The notes under the pieces were generated by a model that did no database searches, was not told the origin of the DNA, and was given only the letters and a program-made list of their open reading frames with translations. Source: Myxococcales bacterium (GTDB taxonomy: Bacteria; Myxococcota_A; Polyangia; Nannocystales; Nannocystaceae). From it: 64,000 nt of DNA. The translations under genes and the position numbers were made by a program. Of this stretch, positions 35,001-43,447 are shown piece by piece; positions within the stretch are counted from its first letter, which is position 1; the number at the start of each line of letters is the position of its first letter. The stretch covers positions 992,001-1,056,000 of the forward strand of contig JACKDU010000001.1 in assembly GCA_020633335.1 (NCBI GenBank), read 5' to 3'.

Positions 35001-35248
35001 TGCGCGAGACGACCGGGGGCGAGGGTGTCGGCGTCGTGCGCGAGGCGATCTGGGGCGAGGGTGTCGGCGTCGTGCAAGACGCGACCGGGACCAGGGGTAC
35101 GGGCGCCGGGATCGGGAAGAACGTCGCGGTCCGGGGCGATCAGCGTGTCGGCCCTGCCGGCGACGCCGATCAGCGGCGTCGCCATGGTCTGCGCCTGGAC
35201 ATCAACGGCTCCCGGCGGGCGCGCGCGAGGTGGTGGGCTCTCGGCCAC
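32093..35248 (-). CDS. Membrane serine/threonine protein kinase with TPR sensor domain
   Basis: The product is 1051 aa, GTG start at 35248 (ATG 35185 also possible). Residues 30-150 are disordered with five ADTLAP and three similar units. Kinase domain: glycine loop LGAGGMGVVY (180-189), Lys 203, HRDFKPDNVMV with Asp 294, DFG 312-314, APE 366-368; all catalytic residues are present. The activation loop is extended by about 25 residues (PTRDRATRDGAIRGD). One membrane helix is at ~464-482. The rest is a periplasmic-side helical region with at least eight TPR units (DYHKALADMRRALAITEATV). This is the usual PknB/Pkn-TPR layout of myxobacteria. The 3' end touches RHS DNA. Confidence 0.9.
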   Translation of the reverse strand: MAESPPPRARPPGAVDVQAQTMATPLIGVAGRADTLIAPDRDVLPDPGARTPGPGRVLHDADTLAPDRLAHDADTLAPGRLAHDADTLAPGQLDRHADSPRTIDHYADTLAPSSVDPGADTLAPPPRIDAEAPTLAALGPIDDEAPTLTPARTPRPPARGRSEEPALGEVIGRYVILAHLGAGGMGVVYAAYDPELDRKIALKLLRDPRGGAEARARLVREAQAMAQLAHPNVVAVHDVGTVGDRVYVAMEFVAGETLTEWLERSRSWKEIVRVILAAGDGLQAAHAAGLIHRDFKPDNVMVGDDGRARVMDFGLARAGLPSPSADGVTPARGDGPTRDRATRDGAIRGDSLTQAGAVMGTPRYMAPEQWEGAETDARTDQFALCVTLWEALFGAPPFAGDTFFELSYAVLNGERRPPPAGAKVPAWLRRVIDRGLQPRPADRWPTTEALLAALRDDPTPRRRWWAAGATLALGVGVALVGARVDRMREVRACGVRATAIDATWSEPARAAIREGMLRSGAPFVERALSSTTSILDGLADEWQEAERSSCLATHVDETVSPEVGERQEACLDERRAEIAALVDLLKEPDAGVIASVTAFVSQLRRPATCLDVERLGTPSTMDPGERAKAQELRRRFARLQVLTAMARLDEAQTLADEVWREADALGVAELRARARILATDVAGERGDHARARAAAEEALLIAGRGHADELAAFAADDLAVIVGVTLHRPEEGLAYSRLAEMWLDRAGVGDDLQRARALVIRGALETETGDFERAEADLREGIAIRERLSGANSISTAAAYEVLSNALRQHGDIKGSAELFDRTLAIREAILGADHPDVGIALSNRAIGALARGDYHKALADMRRALAITEATVDPDHLNLASLHNNLGRALAATGQLDEAAQHFQRVVEIDEKNLGEGHHEIAFGLNGLGDVALRRGDFAGAQAFHGRALALREAALGADHPYIAYSATGLAEALVCAGDPREATPLLERALRLGREYGDQEIITRASRALADALSAADGDPEEIAALRAAAGDAASACPPAGGAATETAG

Positions 35249-35564
35249 GGTGGCCGGCGACCCTAGCAGGAATCGCGGCTCGCTTCGAACTCAATCCGAG
35301 ATCCGCGTCGCGTCGCCGCGCACCGCGGGCGATCTCCTGCCTCCCCGGACATGTTGGGATCGCGGGCTGCTGCGCCAGTGGCGCTCGCGTCGCGTCCGTC
35401 GTGATCACGAGGTCGCCAGGGGAGCTCCCAGGCGTAGACGAGCGGCATGGGGGCCGTGCGGGGCACCCAGACTCGACGCGCGCGAGCGAGCGCCGACGCG
35501 GAGCGGGCGCGCTCGAGCCGTCGCGCCCGCCCCGGCCCGCGAGCATCCGCTATGCTGGCTCCCC
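35249..35564. other. Intergenic region between divergent genes
   Basis: These 316 bp carry the upstream sequences of the kinase and of the small membrane protein. Open frames are short and shadow-like. No RNA or motif was identified. Confidence 0.6.
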
Positions 35565-36002
35565 GTGCTCCTCGCCGAAGCGCCGCCCGCCCTCCTCGTG
35601 CCGATCCTCGTGATCGCCGCGCCCCTCGGCTTCGTCGCGATCTGGAGCGGCGTCTGCTTGCTCCTCGGCCTCGTCAGCGGCTGGGGTGGCCTCGCGCGCC
35701 GCTTTCGGACCCGCGGGTCGGCGCCGGCGGGCGCCGAGGGCGGGCTCTTCGCGCGGATCGGCCTGATCGCCTACCGCGGGGTGCTCGGCGTCGGCCGGGC
35801 CGACGACGGCCTCGACCTCCGGGTGATGCTGCTCTTTCGGCCAGGTCATCCGCCGCTCCGGATCCCCTGGTCGGAGATCCGCGTCGAGGGCGAGCGCTCG
35901 CTCTTCGGCTTCGGCAAGGTGACCCGCCTCCGCCTCGGCGCGGGCGGTCCCCTCCTGAACCTGCCGAGCGCGACCTGGGAGCGCGTCCGACCCCGCGGCT
36001 AG
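35565..36002 (+). CDS. Small membrane protein with PH-like C-terminal domain
   Basis: The product is 145 aa, GTG start. Residues 8-45 contain one or two membrane helices (ALLVPILVIAAPLGFVAIWS). The remaining ~95 residues have the strand pattern of bacterial PH-like or YdbS-type domains: DGLDLRVMLLFRPGHPPLRI, PWSEIRVEGERSLFGFGKVT. Isolated, function unknown. Confidence 0.65.
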   Translation: MLLAEAPPALLVPILVIAAPLGFVAIWSGVCLLLGLVSGWGGLARRFRTRGSAPAGAEGGLFARIGLIAYRGVLGVGRADDGLDLRVMLLFRPGHPPLRIPWSEIRVEGERSLFGFGKVTRLRLGAGGPLLNLPSATWERVRPRG

Positions 36003-36005
36003 TGC

Positions 36006-36051
36006 AGCGACACCGACATGTCGATCATTCTCGCGCTGGGATGGTGTCGCT
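36006..36051 (+). terminator. Inverted repeat downstream of the membrane protein gene
   Basis: AGCGACACC at 36006-36014 pairs with GGTGTCGCT at 36043-36051. It follows the stop of the 35565-36002 gene by 3 bases. The loop is long (28 nt), so the terminator call is weak. Confidence 0.35.
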
Positions 36052-36190
36052 GACCAGACGCGAGGAGGGCCCAGATCGGGCGTCACCGATTCGCGGCACC
36101 TGACCTTGTCCCATTCCCCATGAAGTGCGCGGCCACCCCGCGCGCAACGATTTCGCTACGACACGGCGCCCGGTCCGCGACACTTCGGCG

Positions 36191-37207
36191 ATGGCGACGG
36201 TTCACCGCGCGAATATCACCGGGGTCGTGACCGTGCTTCTCCTCGGGGCATGCAGTGCCCAGCAGCCGGAGGTGCTCCAGTGCGGAGCTCCTGAGAACAT
36301 CTTCGACCCCTTCAAGCGCAAGATCTGCCCGAGCGCATGCACAGACGCGCTGGACTGCCCGCGTGGGACCCTCTGCGCCAAACCCGAGGGGATTCGGGTC
36401 GGTACCTGCGAGTTGGGGAGCTCTGACCTCCAGATCTCCCGGACCGCCCTCCTCGAGGGATTTGGTGTCCGAGAGATGAGCGGCAAGCTCGAGACAACCG
36501 AAGCCCTCGAGTTCACGTGGAAACGGCCCGACGGGGCCCGCTTCGTCCAGTGCGCGCTCTTCGCCTGTACCCCAGCCTTTCGCAGCCCGGCGGAGGAGGA
36601 GGGAACCTGGCTCGCCGAAGCCGAGGCCGCGACGGCGCAGATCGCAAACTATGAGTACTGTGTGATCGCCGACAAGCTCTCATCCGAGCCCGAGGGGGCC
36701 TTCAACCTCCGCGATCCCGACGTGGAGTATCGGCCTCCGCGGGACATCACCGACACCACCAAGAAGTCCGGGATCCGCTGTGGACAGTACGGCTGCGCGC
36801 CCATCGACGACCTGAGGGTGGGGTGCTGGGCATACGACGACACGAGGATCGTCGCCGCGACGCGCCTCTCCTCGGTCGACTTCACCCTCGGAATGTACAA
36901 TTATCGGGATGTCTTCGCCAACGCGGGGGGCCAGTGCGCCGCCGGCGACCCGTTCCGGGTATGCGTCCTCCCCCCATCGGGTGACGACTCGACGACCGGC
37001 GCCGACGATTCGACGACCTCGGACGCCAGCTCGACGACCGACGGGGCGCCCCTCTATGATCCGATCTACGGGATCTGCAAGGGAGACGAGTGCGCGGCCC
37101 CCTGCGTCCATGACAGCGAGTGCGGCGGGCCCCCCGACGGCGATGGGCAATCCGTGGACGGCGGGGTCGGCTACTGCGCGGGGACGACCTGCCAGAAGCT
37201 CCAGTGA
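36191..37207 (+). CDS. Cys-rich lipoprotein, first gene of a three-gene envelope operon
   Basis: The product is 338 aa; ATG 36191 gives the leader TGVVTVLLLGACSAQ with lipobox. The sequence has a CPSACTDALDCPRGTLC knot, a YEYCVIADKLSSEPEGAFNL strand region, IRCGQYGCAPIDDLRVGCW, a DDSTTGADDSTTSDAS linker, and a C-terminal CVHDSECGG pattern seen in other myxobacterial surface proteins. The next gene starts 23 bp downstream. The three genes 36191-42082 are the longest uninterrupted operon of secreted proteins in the window. No enzymatic motif. Confidence 0.8.
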   Translation: MATVHRANITGVVTVLLLGACSAQQPEVLQCGAPENIFDPFKRKICPSACTDALDCPRGTLCAKPEGIRVGTCELGSSDLQISRTALLEGFGVREMSGKLETTEALEFTWKRPDGARFVQCALFACTPAFRSPAEEEGTWLAEAEAATAQIANYEYCVIADKLSSEPEGAFNLRDPDVEYRPPRDITDTTKKSGIRCGQYGCAPIDDLRVGCWAYDDTRIVAATRLSSVDFTLGMYNYRDVFANAGGQCAAGDPFRVCVLPPSGDDSTTGADDSTTSDASSTTDGAPLYDPIYGICKGDECAAPCVHDSECGGPPDGDGQSVDGGVGYCAGTTCQKLQ

Positions 37208-37230
37208 GACGAACTACGAGGTCATGGCCG

Positions 37231-39444
37231 ATGGAGTTCAGCGTCAAGCTCGACGACGAGGACCAACACTGGGTCACCTGTGCGTCTCGCGCGGTTGTCA
37301 GCATCTCTGTGCGCTGGCGGCCTGCGGAGGAGTTCACCGATCCCCAGGGTCCTCACTGCCTACTCTCCTACCTCACCGCGCCGGGTTCTCAGTCGACCGG
37401 CCTCCCCGACACGATCGCGCTCCAGCCGGATCCCGCCTCTCCTGGGCTCTGGACCGGCCACGCCTCCTTCGAGGCGCTGCCGATCTCTCCGCTTCGGATC
37501 CGCGTCGAGCTTCGGCCCGCCTTCCAGCGCCCCCAGGTGATCGTCCTGCACGTCATCCCCAAGATCTCCGCCTGGTTCGCCTCTGGTTTGGTGGCCGTGT
37601 CATTGGGGATCGCCGCCGTCTTGTTGGCGATGACCCTGGCGACCCTGCGGATCACCATGACCCAGGCCGCGACGCAGCTCAGCAGCATCGCCCTCCTCGG
37701 CGCGGCGCTCTACGTGCTGAGGCGGGCGCTCGCCGCCCTCCGCCCGGATCACCTGCCCTTCCTCGGGGTCACCTTTCTCATCCACCGCAGCCTCCTCGCG
37801 TGCAGCATCGGCTTCGTCCTCCTCTTCACGGTCCTGCAGAGCTGCTTCGTCACGATCCACAACGACACGGGCGCCCAGGTCGCGCTCTCGCTCCCCTGGC
37901 TCGATGGCGAGACCAAGATCGCTCCGAAGGCGCGAATCTCCGTCATCCCGCCCACGGTCGAGGCGTTGCGCGATGATCTCCTCGCCTTCCTGGCCCCCGG
38001 GGAGACGGGGCTCCCCCTCTGCGTCGAGGACGGAGAGGACCCCTCGAGGCAGGAGATCCCGTGCATCAACGGGCGGAGCCGCGAGACGCCCTCGCTCGGC
38101 CAGCGCCTCGAGGGCTGGTTCTCCCCGCCGAGATTGTCCATCCGCTGCGGTCGTCGGTGGGTGGGCCTGAGCCGGGATCAGGTCTTCGGCGACCCCGACC
38201 TGGTCCTCTTCGAGGGCGAGCAGGTGTGGATCACCCCAGATCCCGCGGCCTGCGGGCAGCGCCCTGTCGAGCTCTGGTATCGCCATGAAGACGGCGGAGT
38301 CCATCACGTTCGCTACCCCTGGCAGCCGAACGAACTGACGAGAGCCGCCCGTCTATTCACGGCGCGGGTCACCCCCCATGGTTGGGAGTCCCAGTCACGG
38401 CCGGTCACCCTGGTCGCCCGCCGCGAGGCGAAAGGCGCGGCGACGGCCGAGGAATGGGGGGGCGCCGAGACCCGGATCGCCCTCGGCGGCGGCGCGACCG
38501 ACGAGGGCCGAGGCTTCGCCTTGCGGAGCGGCGTTCGACGGGACAACGAATTGGTCCTCGGGATCGGCGACTCCCTGCCCCAGCTCACCAGCTCCTTGGC
38601 CGCCGCGGCGACCCTCAAATGTGAGCACTCTCCGAGTGAGAGCACGGTCTTTCAGGTCACTCAACTTGCGATCGAAGGCCCCAATAGCTGGCTGAGCGAG
38701 CTCACCGCACGGTCGCCCCATGGCTTGGCGTGGAGCTCGACGTGGGTCTTGACCAACGGAACCAGCCCGGCGGTCGCCTCGCCGTGGATCTGCGAGGTCC
38801 TCCCCGGCGAAGATCCGCGACACACGAAGCAAGTCGCGTTTGCACCCGGCGAGATGAAGCTCCTGATCGACGAGAGCGCCGAGGGGCGGGCTGGACGGGT
38901 CATCGTCGCGCCAGCTCGGCTCCTCGCGCGGCACCTACAGATCGATCTGAAGCGGCTCGGAAAGGCTGATCCGGAGCGGGTGGGGACGCTCGATTGCGGG
39001 CTCCGGGCCGGCGAGGACGACCTCATCGCCGTCGGCGCCGTCGACTTCGATGACCAGCGAGACGGGGTGGTCCGCAGCTTCACGCTGCGGAATGAGGAGG
39101 GCGAAGAGATCCGCTGGCGCGCAGCGAGCGAGGGCCCCTCGAAGGGGCACCAGGGCACCCCGTGGCTCTGCTGGCGGGTCGGCGTCGAGGCGTCGTCGAC
39201 AGTCACCGTCACCGCGGACGAACGATTGTACGAGAATAGCACCTGGAACATCGAAGAAGCCCGCCTCACCCTCCCACCGATCGGCACGGTCACCTGCTAC
39301 CTGGGCAGGTCGCAGACTCCCATCTACAAGCTACCGCCAGGGTCCAGGCGGATCGGCAGAGCGCTCCGCGGCGACGAGGTGAGCAAGCAGATCCCCGCGT
39401 TTCGACGGTGTCACACGGTATACGAAATTGAGGAGAGGAAGTGA
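37231..39444 (+). CDS. Large membrane protein with N-terminal soluble domain and repeated ectodomain
   Basis: The product is 737 aa. A ~110-aa soluble N-terminal domain is followed by three predicted helices (~113-138, ~149-166, ~185-205) and then ~530 residues of beta-rich sequence. Two to three internally similar modules carry W-x-C style signatures (SPWICEVLPGEDPRHTKQVA, TPWLCWRVGVEASSTVTV) and Cys openings (TLKCEHSPSE, TLDCGLRAGEDD). The start ATG 37231 has GAGG about 9 bases before. It does not resemble a known transporter or secretin. Position between a lipoprotein and a predicted outer-membrane protein suggests an inner-membrane partner of an envelope complex. Confidence 0.78.
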   Translation: MEFSVKLDDEDQHWVTCASRAVVSISVRWRPAEEFTDPQGPHCLLSYLTAPGSQSTGLPDTIALQPDPASPGLWTGHASFEALPISPLRIRVELRPAFQRPQVIVLHVIPKISAWFASGLVAVSLGIAAVLLAMTLATLRITMTQAATQLSSIALLGAALYVLRRALAALRPDHLPFLGVTFLIHRSLLACSIGFVLLFTVLQSCFVTIHNDTGAQVALSLPWLDGETKIAPKARISVIPPTVEALRDDLLAFLAPGETGLPLCVEDGEDPSRQEIPCINGRSRETPSLGQRLEGWFSPPRLSIRCGRRWVGLSRDQVFGDPDLVLFEGEQVWITPDPAACGQRPVELWYRHEDGGVHHVRYPWQPNELTRAARLFTARVTPHGWESQSRPVTLVARREAKGAATAEEWGGAETRIALGGGATDEGRGFALRSGVRRDNELVLGIGDSLPQLTSSLAAAATLKCEHSPSESTVFQVTQLAIEGPNSWLSELTARSPHGLAWSSTWVLTNGTSPAVASPWICEVLPGEDPRHTKQVAFAPGEMKLLIDESAEGRAGRVIVAPARLLARHLQIDLKRLGKADPERVGTLDCGLRAGEDDLIAVGAVDFDDQRDGVVRSFTLRNEEGEEIRWRAASEGPSKGHQGTPWLCWRVGVEASSTVTVTADERLYENSTWNIEEARLTLPPIGTVTCYLGRSQTPIYKLPPGSRRIGRALRGDEVSKQIPAFRRCHTVYEIEERK

Positions 39445-39451
39445 ACGCGCG

Positions 39452-42082
39452 ATGACCCGCCACCCCCTCACGCTGACCTGCGCAGCGCTCATCACGCTAG
39501 TCGCCACGCCGCGCCTCGTCCACGCCTCCAAACCTCCTGATCTCCACCTCACGCTCTCCACCGATGATGGCGTCCCGCCGACCCACATCTGCGTGGTCAC
39601 CGAGGCGGATCCCCCCCCCGATCTCGTCGGGCGGAAGGCTGACCGCCTGGAGATGCTCGCCAAGGGCCTCTGCGCCCCGGGAGGCACCTGTGGTGCGAAG
39701 GCGCTCTCGGACTCCAAGGGGGCGCACTCGGACTCCCAGGGCCCGCTCTACTTCGAGAGCGGGCCCTTCGGGGTCCACGACGAGTCCGAGCTCCTCAGGA
39801 GTGTCGTCGCTCTTTCGAAGGACAAGAACCTCCACGAGTGCGACTACGGCGCTCTCGACTGCCGCCCCCTCTTCGAGTTCCGCGGGATCAAGAACCCTGC
39901 AGCAGCGACCTTGACCTGCGCAGCGAACCTGGCGAACCCGCGATACTCCGCAGACAAGTCGTCCCCCACGGGGGAGCGGTCGGGCAGGGTCCTGGTTCTC
40001 GGGCTCGCCGCCCAGGCCAACGCCCCCTTCGATCGCGTACAGCTCAAGGATCTCCAGCTCAACGGCCTCCAGGCGCTCCTTCGTGTCTCGCACGACGTCG
40101 GCAACGTCGACCTGGTCCTGAGCGTCCTCGGCGGCTTTTATGCCCCGCTCGGTGAGGTCCGCTTCACTCGTGGGGGGGTCGACCGGGAGCTGCGCGTCGA
40201 GGCGCGATGCCAGTGGACGTCGCTCTCCATCCCCAAGATCGCGACTCGCGACGAGAGCTCGAAGAAGACTGTTCTCCCGACGATCCGTCTCCACGTGGAT
40301 GACCCAGCCGTCGACGCGAACTCGGAGCAGTCGGAGCAGTCGAAGCAGTCGAAGAAATCGCCGGAGGAGCAGTCTCTGCCCAAGGACCAGGTTGCGAAGT
40401 GCATGACGGGCAGCCTCCAGAGCTCGAACGTCCGACTCCTCGTCCCCTTCGAGCCGCGCGGGCGCAAGACCCTCTCCCTCTCCATCGCCGACGAAAAGAA
40501 GCCTGAGAAGCCGCCGAGCCCGCCGAGCGGCAAGGTGACGCCCCCCAACGCCGACGAAGAGAAGCCTGAGGAGGACCGCCGCTGGCATCTGGAGGCGAGG
40601 TGGTTTGGCCCTCGGCCGACGTCTGGCGAATGCCACTTCTCCGCGGGAGAGGCCAGCCAGGGTTGCCTCTCGATGAGCGTGCGCAGCCTCTCCTTCGCCT
40701 GGCGCGCCGATCGCTGCCTCTACCCGCGGGGCACCTGTCCGGCCGCGTCGATCGCCTCGTCGGGCCTCTCCTGCGGCGTGACCAACAAGAGGAAGGAGAT
40801 CGACGACAATGGGACCTGCCACTATCACTGCAAGGCCGCTGGCGAGGCGTCGATCTCCTTCCCCACCAAGATCGCGTTCTCGCGCGCGCACTCCTCGCAA
40901 CGGCATGACGAGTCCGCCAACCAGGACAACAAGGACGTCTACCTCCGCTGGTTCGTCGACCTCGATCAGATCGAGCAACAGCTGGCCGGGTACGTCGACC
41001 CCGACGAGCGCACCTTCGAACTCGACACGAGCGAGTGGCATCTCCAGAGCGATCGCCCGAGCTACCCATGCGGGATCCACATGGACTCGAAGGAGACGCG
41101 AGAGTGTGAGGCGCTGCGGGACAAGGAGGCCCAGGGAAGGACCCGCCAGGAGGTGGTTGAGATGCTCCGGAAGGCGATCTGCCCGTCGCGCCCGGCTCAC
41201 GATGACATCTTCGCGGTCGAGTTCCTGACCGCCGACGGCCTGAAGCAGCGGGTCGAGATCGACAGCGTGCTCCTATGCTCGGAGGCGGAAGGACGGGGTG
41301 TCGCCGATGCAGGAGCGGCCCCGCCTGGCGAGCCCGTCCTCCCGGCGCTCGTCAAGCTCCCCCGGGTCTCCTGCAACGAGCCGATTCGCTACAGGTTCAT
41401 CGGCGAGCGAGACTACTACTCCGACTCGGTCGCCGTGATCGACGGCGCGCTACGAATCCCCCACCCGATGAAGACGGCCAGGGTGACCTACTTCTCCCTC
41501 GCGCTCCTGCCTGCCGCATTCCAGTCGATCCTTCACCCAACGGACCTGCGTACCAGCGGTCCCCGGATCCTCTGGACACCTGCGATCGAGGGGAGCCTGG
41601 TCTTCCGCCCGCGCAGGCAACGCGCCAGGGGGTGGCGTCTAAACCTCGATCTCACGGTCATGGGCTCGGTTCAACCCTTCCTCGGCGTCACAGACTCAAA
41701 TGAGCCGCGCCAGCAACGCGCCTACTTCGTCCGCTACTACCCTGGCTTCTCCTTCCTCTCCCCCTGGCTCGGCAACCGCGCCCGGGACCACTACACCGGA
41801 GCCGCCCTGGCCCTGGGGGCCGGCCTCCAGATCGGCATCGGGCACCCCCTCTTCGATGCCGACGCCCTCGCCCTCGGCCGCGTCGCCTTCCCGCTCCTCG
41901 CCGCCCGATTCGACGCCCGTATTCGCCTCGCGCCGCACATCGAGATCGTCGTGTCTCCGCGTGTCCTCTTCGGCGAGCCGGTGGTGCGATTCCACACTGA
42001 TTTTCACGGCCAGCCCGCTCGGACCCGCGAGGGGTCGATGCTCTCGTTTCTCCTCCCCCTCGGCGTGGCGTTTGTTTGGTGA
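39452..42082 (+). CDS. Predicted secreted or outer-membrane protein, last gene of the operon
   Basis: The product is 876 aa; signal peptide LTCAALITLVATPRLVHASK. It starts 7 bases after the previous stop, so tightly coupled. The middle carries Ser/Lys/Glu and Pro/Lys linkers (SEQSEQSKQSKKSPEEQSL, KKPEKPPSPPSG) and Cys pairs. From about 650 the sequence has amphipathic strands typical of a beta barrel (SLVFRPRRQ, GWRLNLDLTVMGSVQPFLGV, YYPGFSFLSPWLG) and ends in a C-terminal Trp (PLGVAFVW), common for barrel insertion. It is probably an OMP with an extended N-terminal part. No family recognised; could be an exporter or adhesin. Confidence 0.75.
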   Translation: MTRHPLTLTCAALITLVATPRLVHASKPPDLHLTLSTDDGVPPTHICVVTEADPPPDLVGRKADRLEMLAKGLCAPGGTCGAKALSDSKGAHSDSQGPLYFESGPFGVHDESELLRSVVALSKDKNLHECDYGALDCRPLFEFRGIKNPAAATLTCAANLANPRYSADKSSPTGERSGRVLVLGLAAQANAPFDRVQLKDLQLNGLQALLRVSHDVGNVDLVLSVLGGFYAPLGEVRFTRGGVDRELRVEARCQWTSLSIPKIATRDESSKKTVLPTIRLHVDDPAVDANSEQSEQSKQSKKSPEEQSLPKDQVAKCMTGSLQSSNVRLLVPFEPRGRKTLSLSIADEKKPEKPPSPPSGKVTPPNADEEKPEEDRRWHLEARWFGPRPTSGECHFSAGEASQGCLSMSVRSLSFAWRADRCLYPRGTCPAASIASSGLSCGVTNKRKEIDDNGTCHYHCKAAGEASISFPTKIAFSRAHSSQRHDESANQDNKDVYLRWFVDLDQIEQQLAGYVDPDERTFELDTSEWHLQSDRPSYPCGIHMDSKETRECEALRDKEAQGRTRQEVVEMLRKAICPSRPAHDDIFAVEFLTADGLKQRVEIDSVLLCSEAEGRGVADAGAAPPGEPVLPALVKLPRVSCNEPIRYRFIGERDYYSDSVAVIDGALRIPHPMKTARVTYFSLALLPAAFQSILHPTDLRTSGPRILWTPAIEGSLVFRPRRQRARGWRLNLDLTVMGSVQPFLGVTDSNEPRQQRAYFVRYYPGFSFLSPWLGNRARDHYTGAALALGAGLQIGIGHPLFDADALALGRVAFPLLAARFDARIRLAPHIEIVVSPRVLFGEPVVRFHTDFHGQPARTREGSMLSFLLPLGVAFVW

Positions 42083-42239
42083 GAGACTATCGAGCCACGT
42101 CCCGCGTCCTGACGATCACCCCGGGGCGAAGAGCGGACGGGCCGTCGGCGGCAGGTGGACGACGCGCGCCGCGACAGGCGCAGGGGAGGGCGAGGGCCGC
42201 GAGCGCGCGCTTCACCCGGGCATTTTAGCCTGCCTGCGC

Positions 42240-43241
42240 TCAGAGGCACATGTCGGCGGCCGGGCCGGTCCAGCCCTCGATCTTGACGTCGGAGAAGACC
42301 GCGCCGATCGGCATCCCGGCGCTGTCGATCTTCTCCGCACGAGGTGTCCCAAGGGACATGTAGAGCGCGTCGGGGGCGAAGGAGAGGCCGGTGTCGGACC
42401 AGTCGATCTCGAGGATCACCTCGCCGTTGCGGAGGTAGCGGCTCTTGCCGTCGGCCCACTCGACCCGGAGCACCTGCGGGGTCCCGTCCCAGGTCCCGTC
42501 GCCGCCGAAGGGCTCCTCGAAGAAGCCGACGGGGTCGGCGCAGGGGCACTCGGTGTCGTAGTAGCCGGGCGCACCCATCGGGCAGAGCCCCCACATCAGC
42601 TTCTGCTTGCCGATCCGCTGGGCCTCGGCGGTCCCGTAGATCCGGATCATCGACTTGTAGGCGTTGGTCCGGTACTCGGGGGCGTAGTCGATCGGGTGCC
42701 CGATCCCGTGGCCGCCCTCGTACATCGCGAAGACCTCGTGGTCGTTGAGCGGCATGTTGTCGAGGGTCACGTTGCTCATCGTGAACTCGACCGAGCCCTC
42801 GACCAGCCGCGGGAGCGCCCAGTAGACCCGATCGGCCTTGGCGGTGACGGTCCAGCCGTCGGGGCCGAAGGAGCCGCCGACCGCGGCGCCGATCGTCCCG
42901 CCCTTGAGCGGGTCCTCGATCATCACGTACTCGGAGGGCTCGCCGGTGCTGCTGCTGCCGCCGTCGGTGGTGGTCGTCGAGGTGCTCGTCGTCGAGGTGC
43001 TGGTGGTCGAGGTCGAGGTCGTCGCGCTGGTCGCCGGCTCGCTGGTGCTGCCGTCGCCGGTCGAGCCGTCGCCGGTCGATCCCTCGCCGCCGCTCGAGGT
43101 CGCGCCGGCCGAGTCGCTCGCCGCGGTCGCCGTGGCGCTGGCGCTGGTGATCGCGCCGGTCAGGTGGGTCTCGCTGGAGCTGTCGTCGCCGCAGGCGGCG
43201 AGGAGGAGGACGCAGGCGGGGAGCCAGGGGTGGGCGCGCAT
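42240..43241 (-). CDS. Lipoprotein with a lectin/glucanase-like jelly-roll domain
   Basis: The product is 333 aa from ATG 43241. The leader WLPACVLLLAACGDDSS has a lipobox, and a ~90-residue Ser/Thr linker follows. A ~220-aa domain (YVMIEDPLKGGTIGAAVGGS, FGPDGWTVTAKADRVYWALP, SVEFTMSNVTLDNMP) looks like a concanavalin-type carbohydrate-binding or GH16-like fold. No obvious ExDxxE catalytic motif of GH16 was seen, so binding is the safer guess. Divergent from the pentahaem gene. Confidence 0.7.
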   Translation of the reverse strand: MRAHPWLPACVLLLAACGDDSSSETHLTGAITSASATATAASDSAGATSSGGEGSTGDGSTGDGSTSEPATSATTSTSTTSTSTTSTSTTTTDGGSSSTGEPSEYVMIEDPLKGGTIGAAVGGSFGPDGWTVTAKADRVYWALPRLVEGSVEFTMSNVTLDNMPLNDHEVFAMYEGGHGIGHPIDYAPEYRTNAYKSMIRIYGTAEAQRIGKQKLMWGLCPMGAPGYYDTECPCADPVGFFEEPFGGDGTWDGTPQVLRVEWADGKSRYLRNGEVILEIDWSDTGLSFAPDALYMSLGTPRAEKIDSAGMPIGAVFSDVKIEGWTGPAADMCL

Positions 43242-43403
43242 TGTCGCTACGATCGCCGCGCGTTTTCGAGCCGTCAAGGGCGATCGCGCCCGCGGGCGCG
43301 GCGCCCTCGATCGCTTGGGCTGTCCGATCGGTCAGGTTGTTCGAGGCCGCGGCGACTCGCCTCCGACGTGGCCTTCGCGCGCGGGATCGCTCATTGTTGC
43401 TGA

Positions 43404-43417
43404 TATTGTTGACAATA
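43404..43417. promoter_or_regulatory. 14-bp AT-rich inverted repeat upstream of the pentahaem gene
   Basis: TATTGT and ACAATA flank a TG centre, in an AT-rich island of the 206-bp divergent intergenic region. This is a candidate regulator site or promoter element. The overlapping TTGACA at 43409-43414 could be a -35 box, but no convincing -10 follows. Confidence 0.4.
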
Positions 43418-43447
43418 CTAACAAAACCGACGAGCCTGTTTGATGCG

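Noticed and set aside
31994..35266. Plus-strand open frame of about 1090 codons opposite the kinase gene
   Set aside because: The minus strand carries a full kinase with all motifs. The plus frame is low-complexity and has no recognisable domain.
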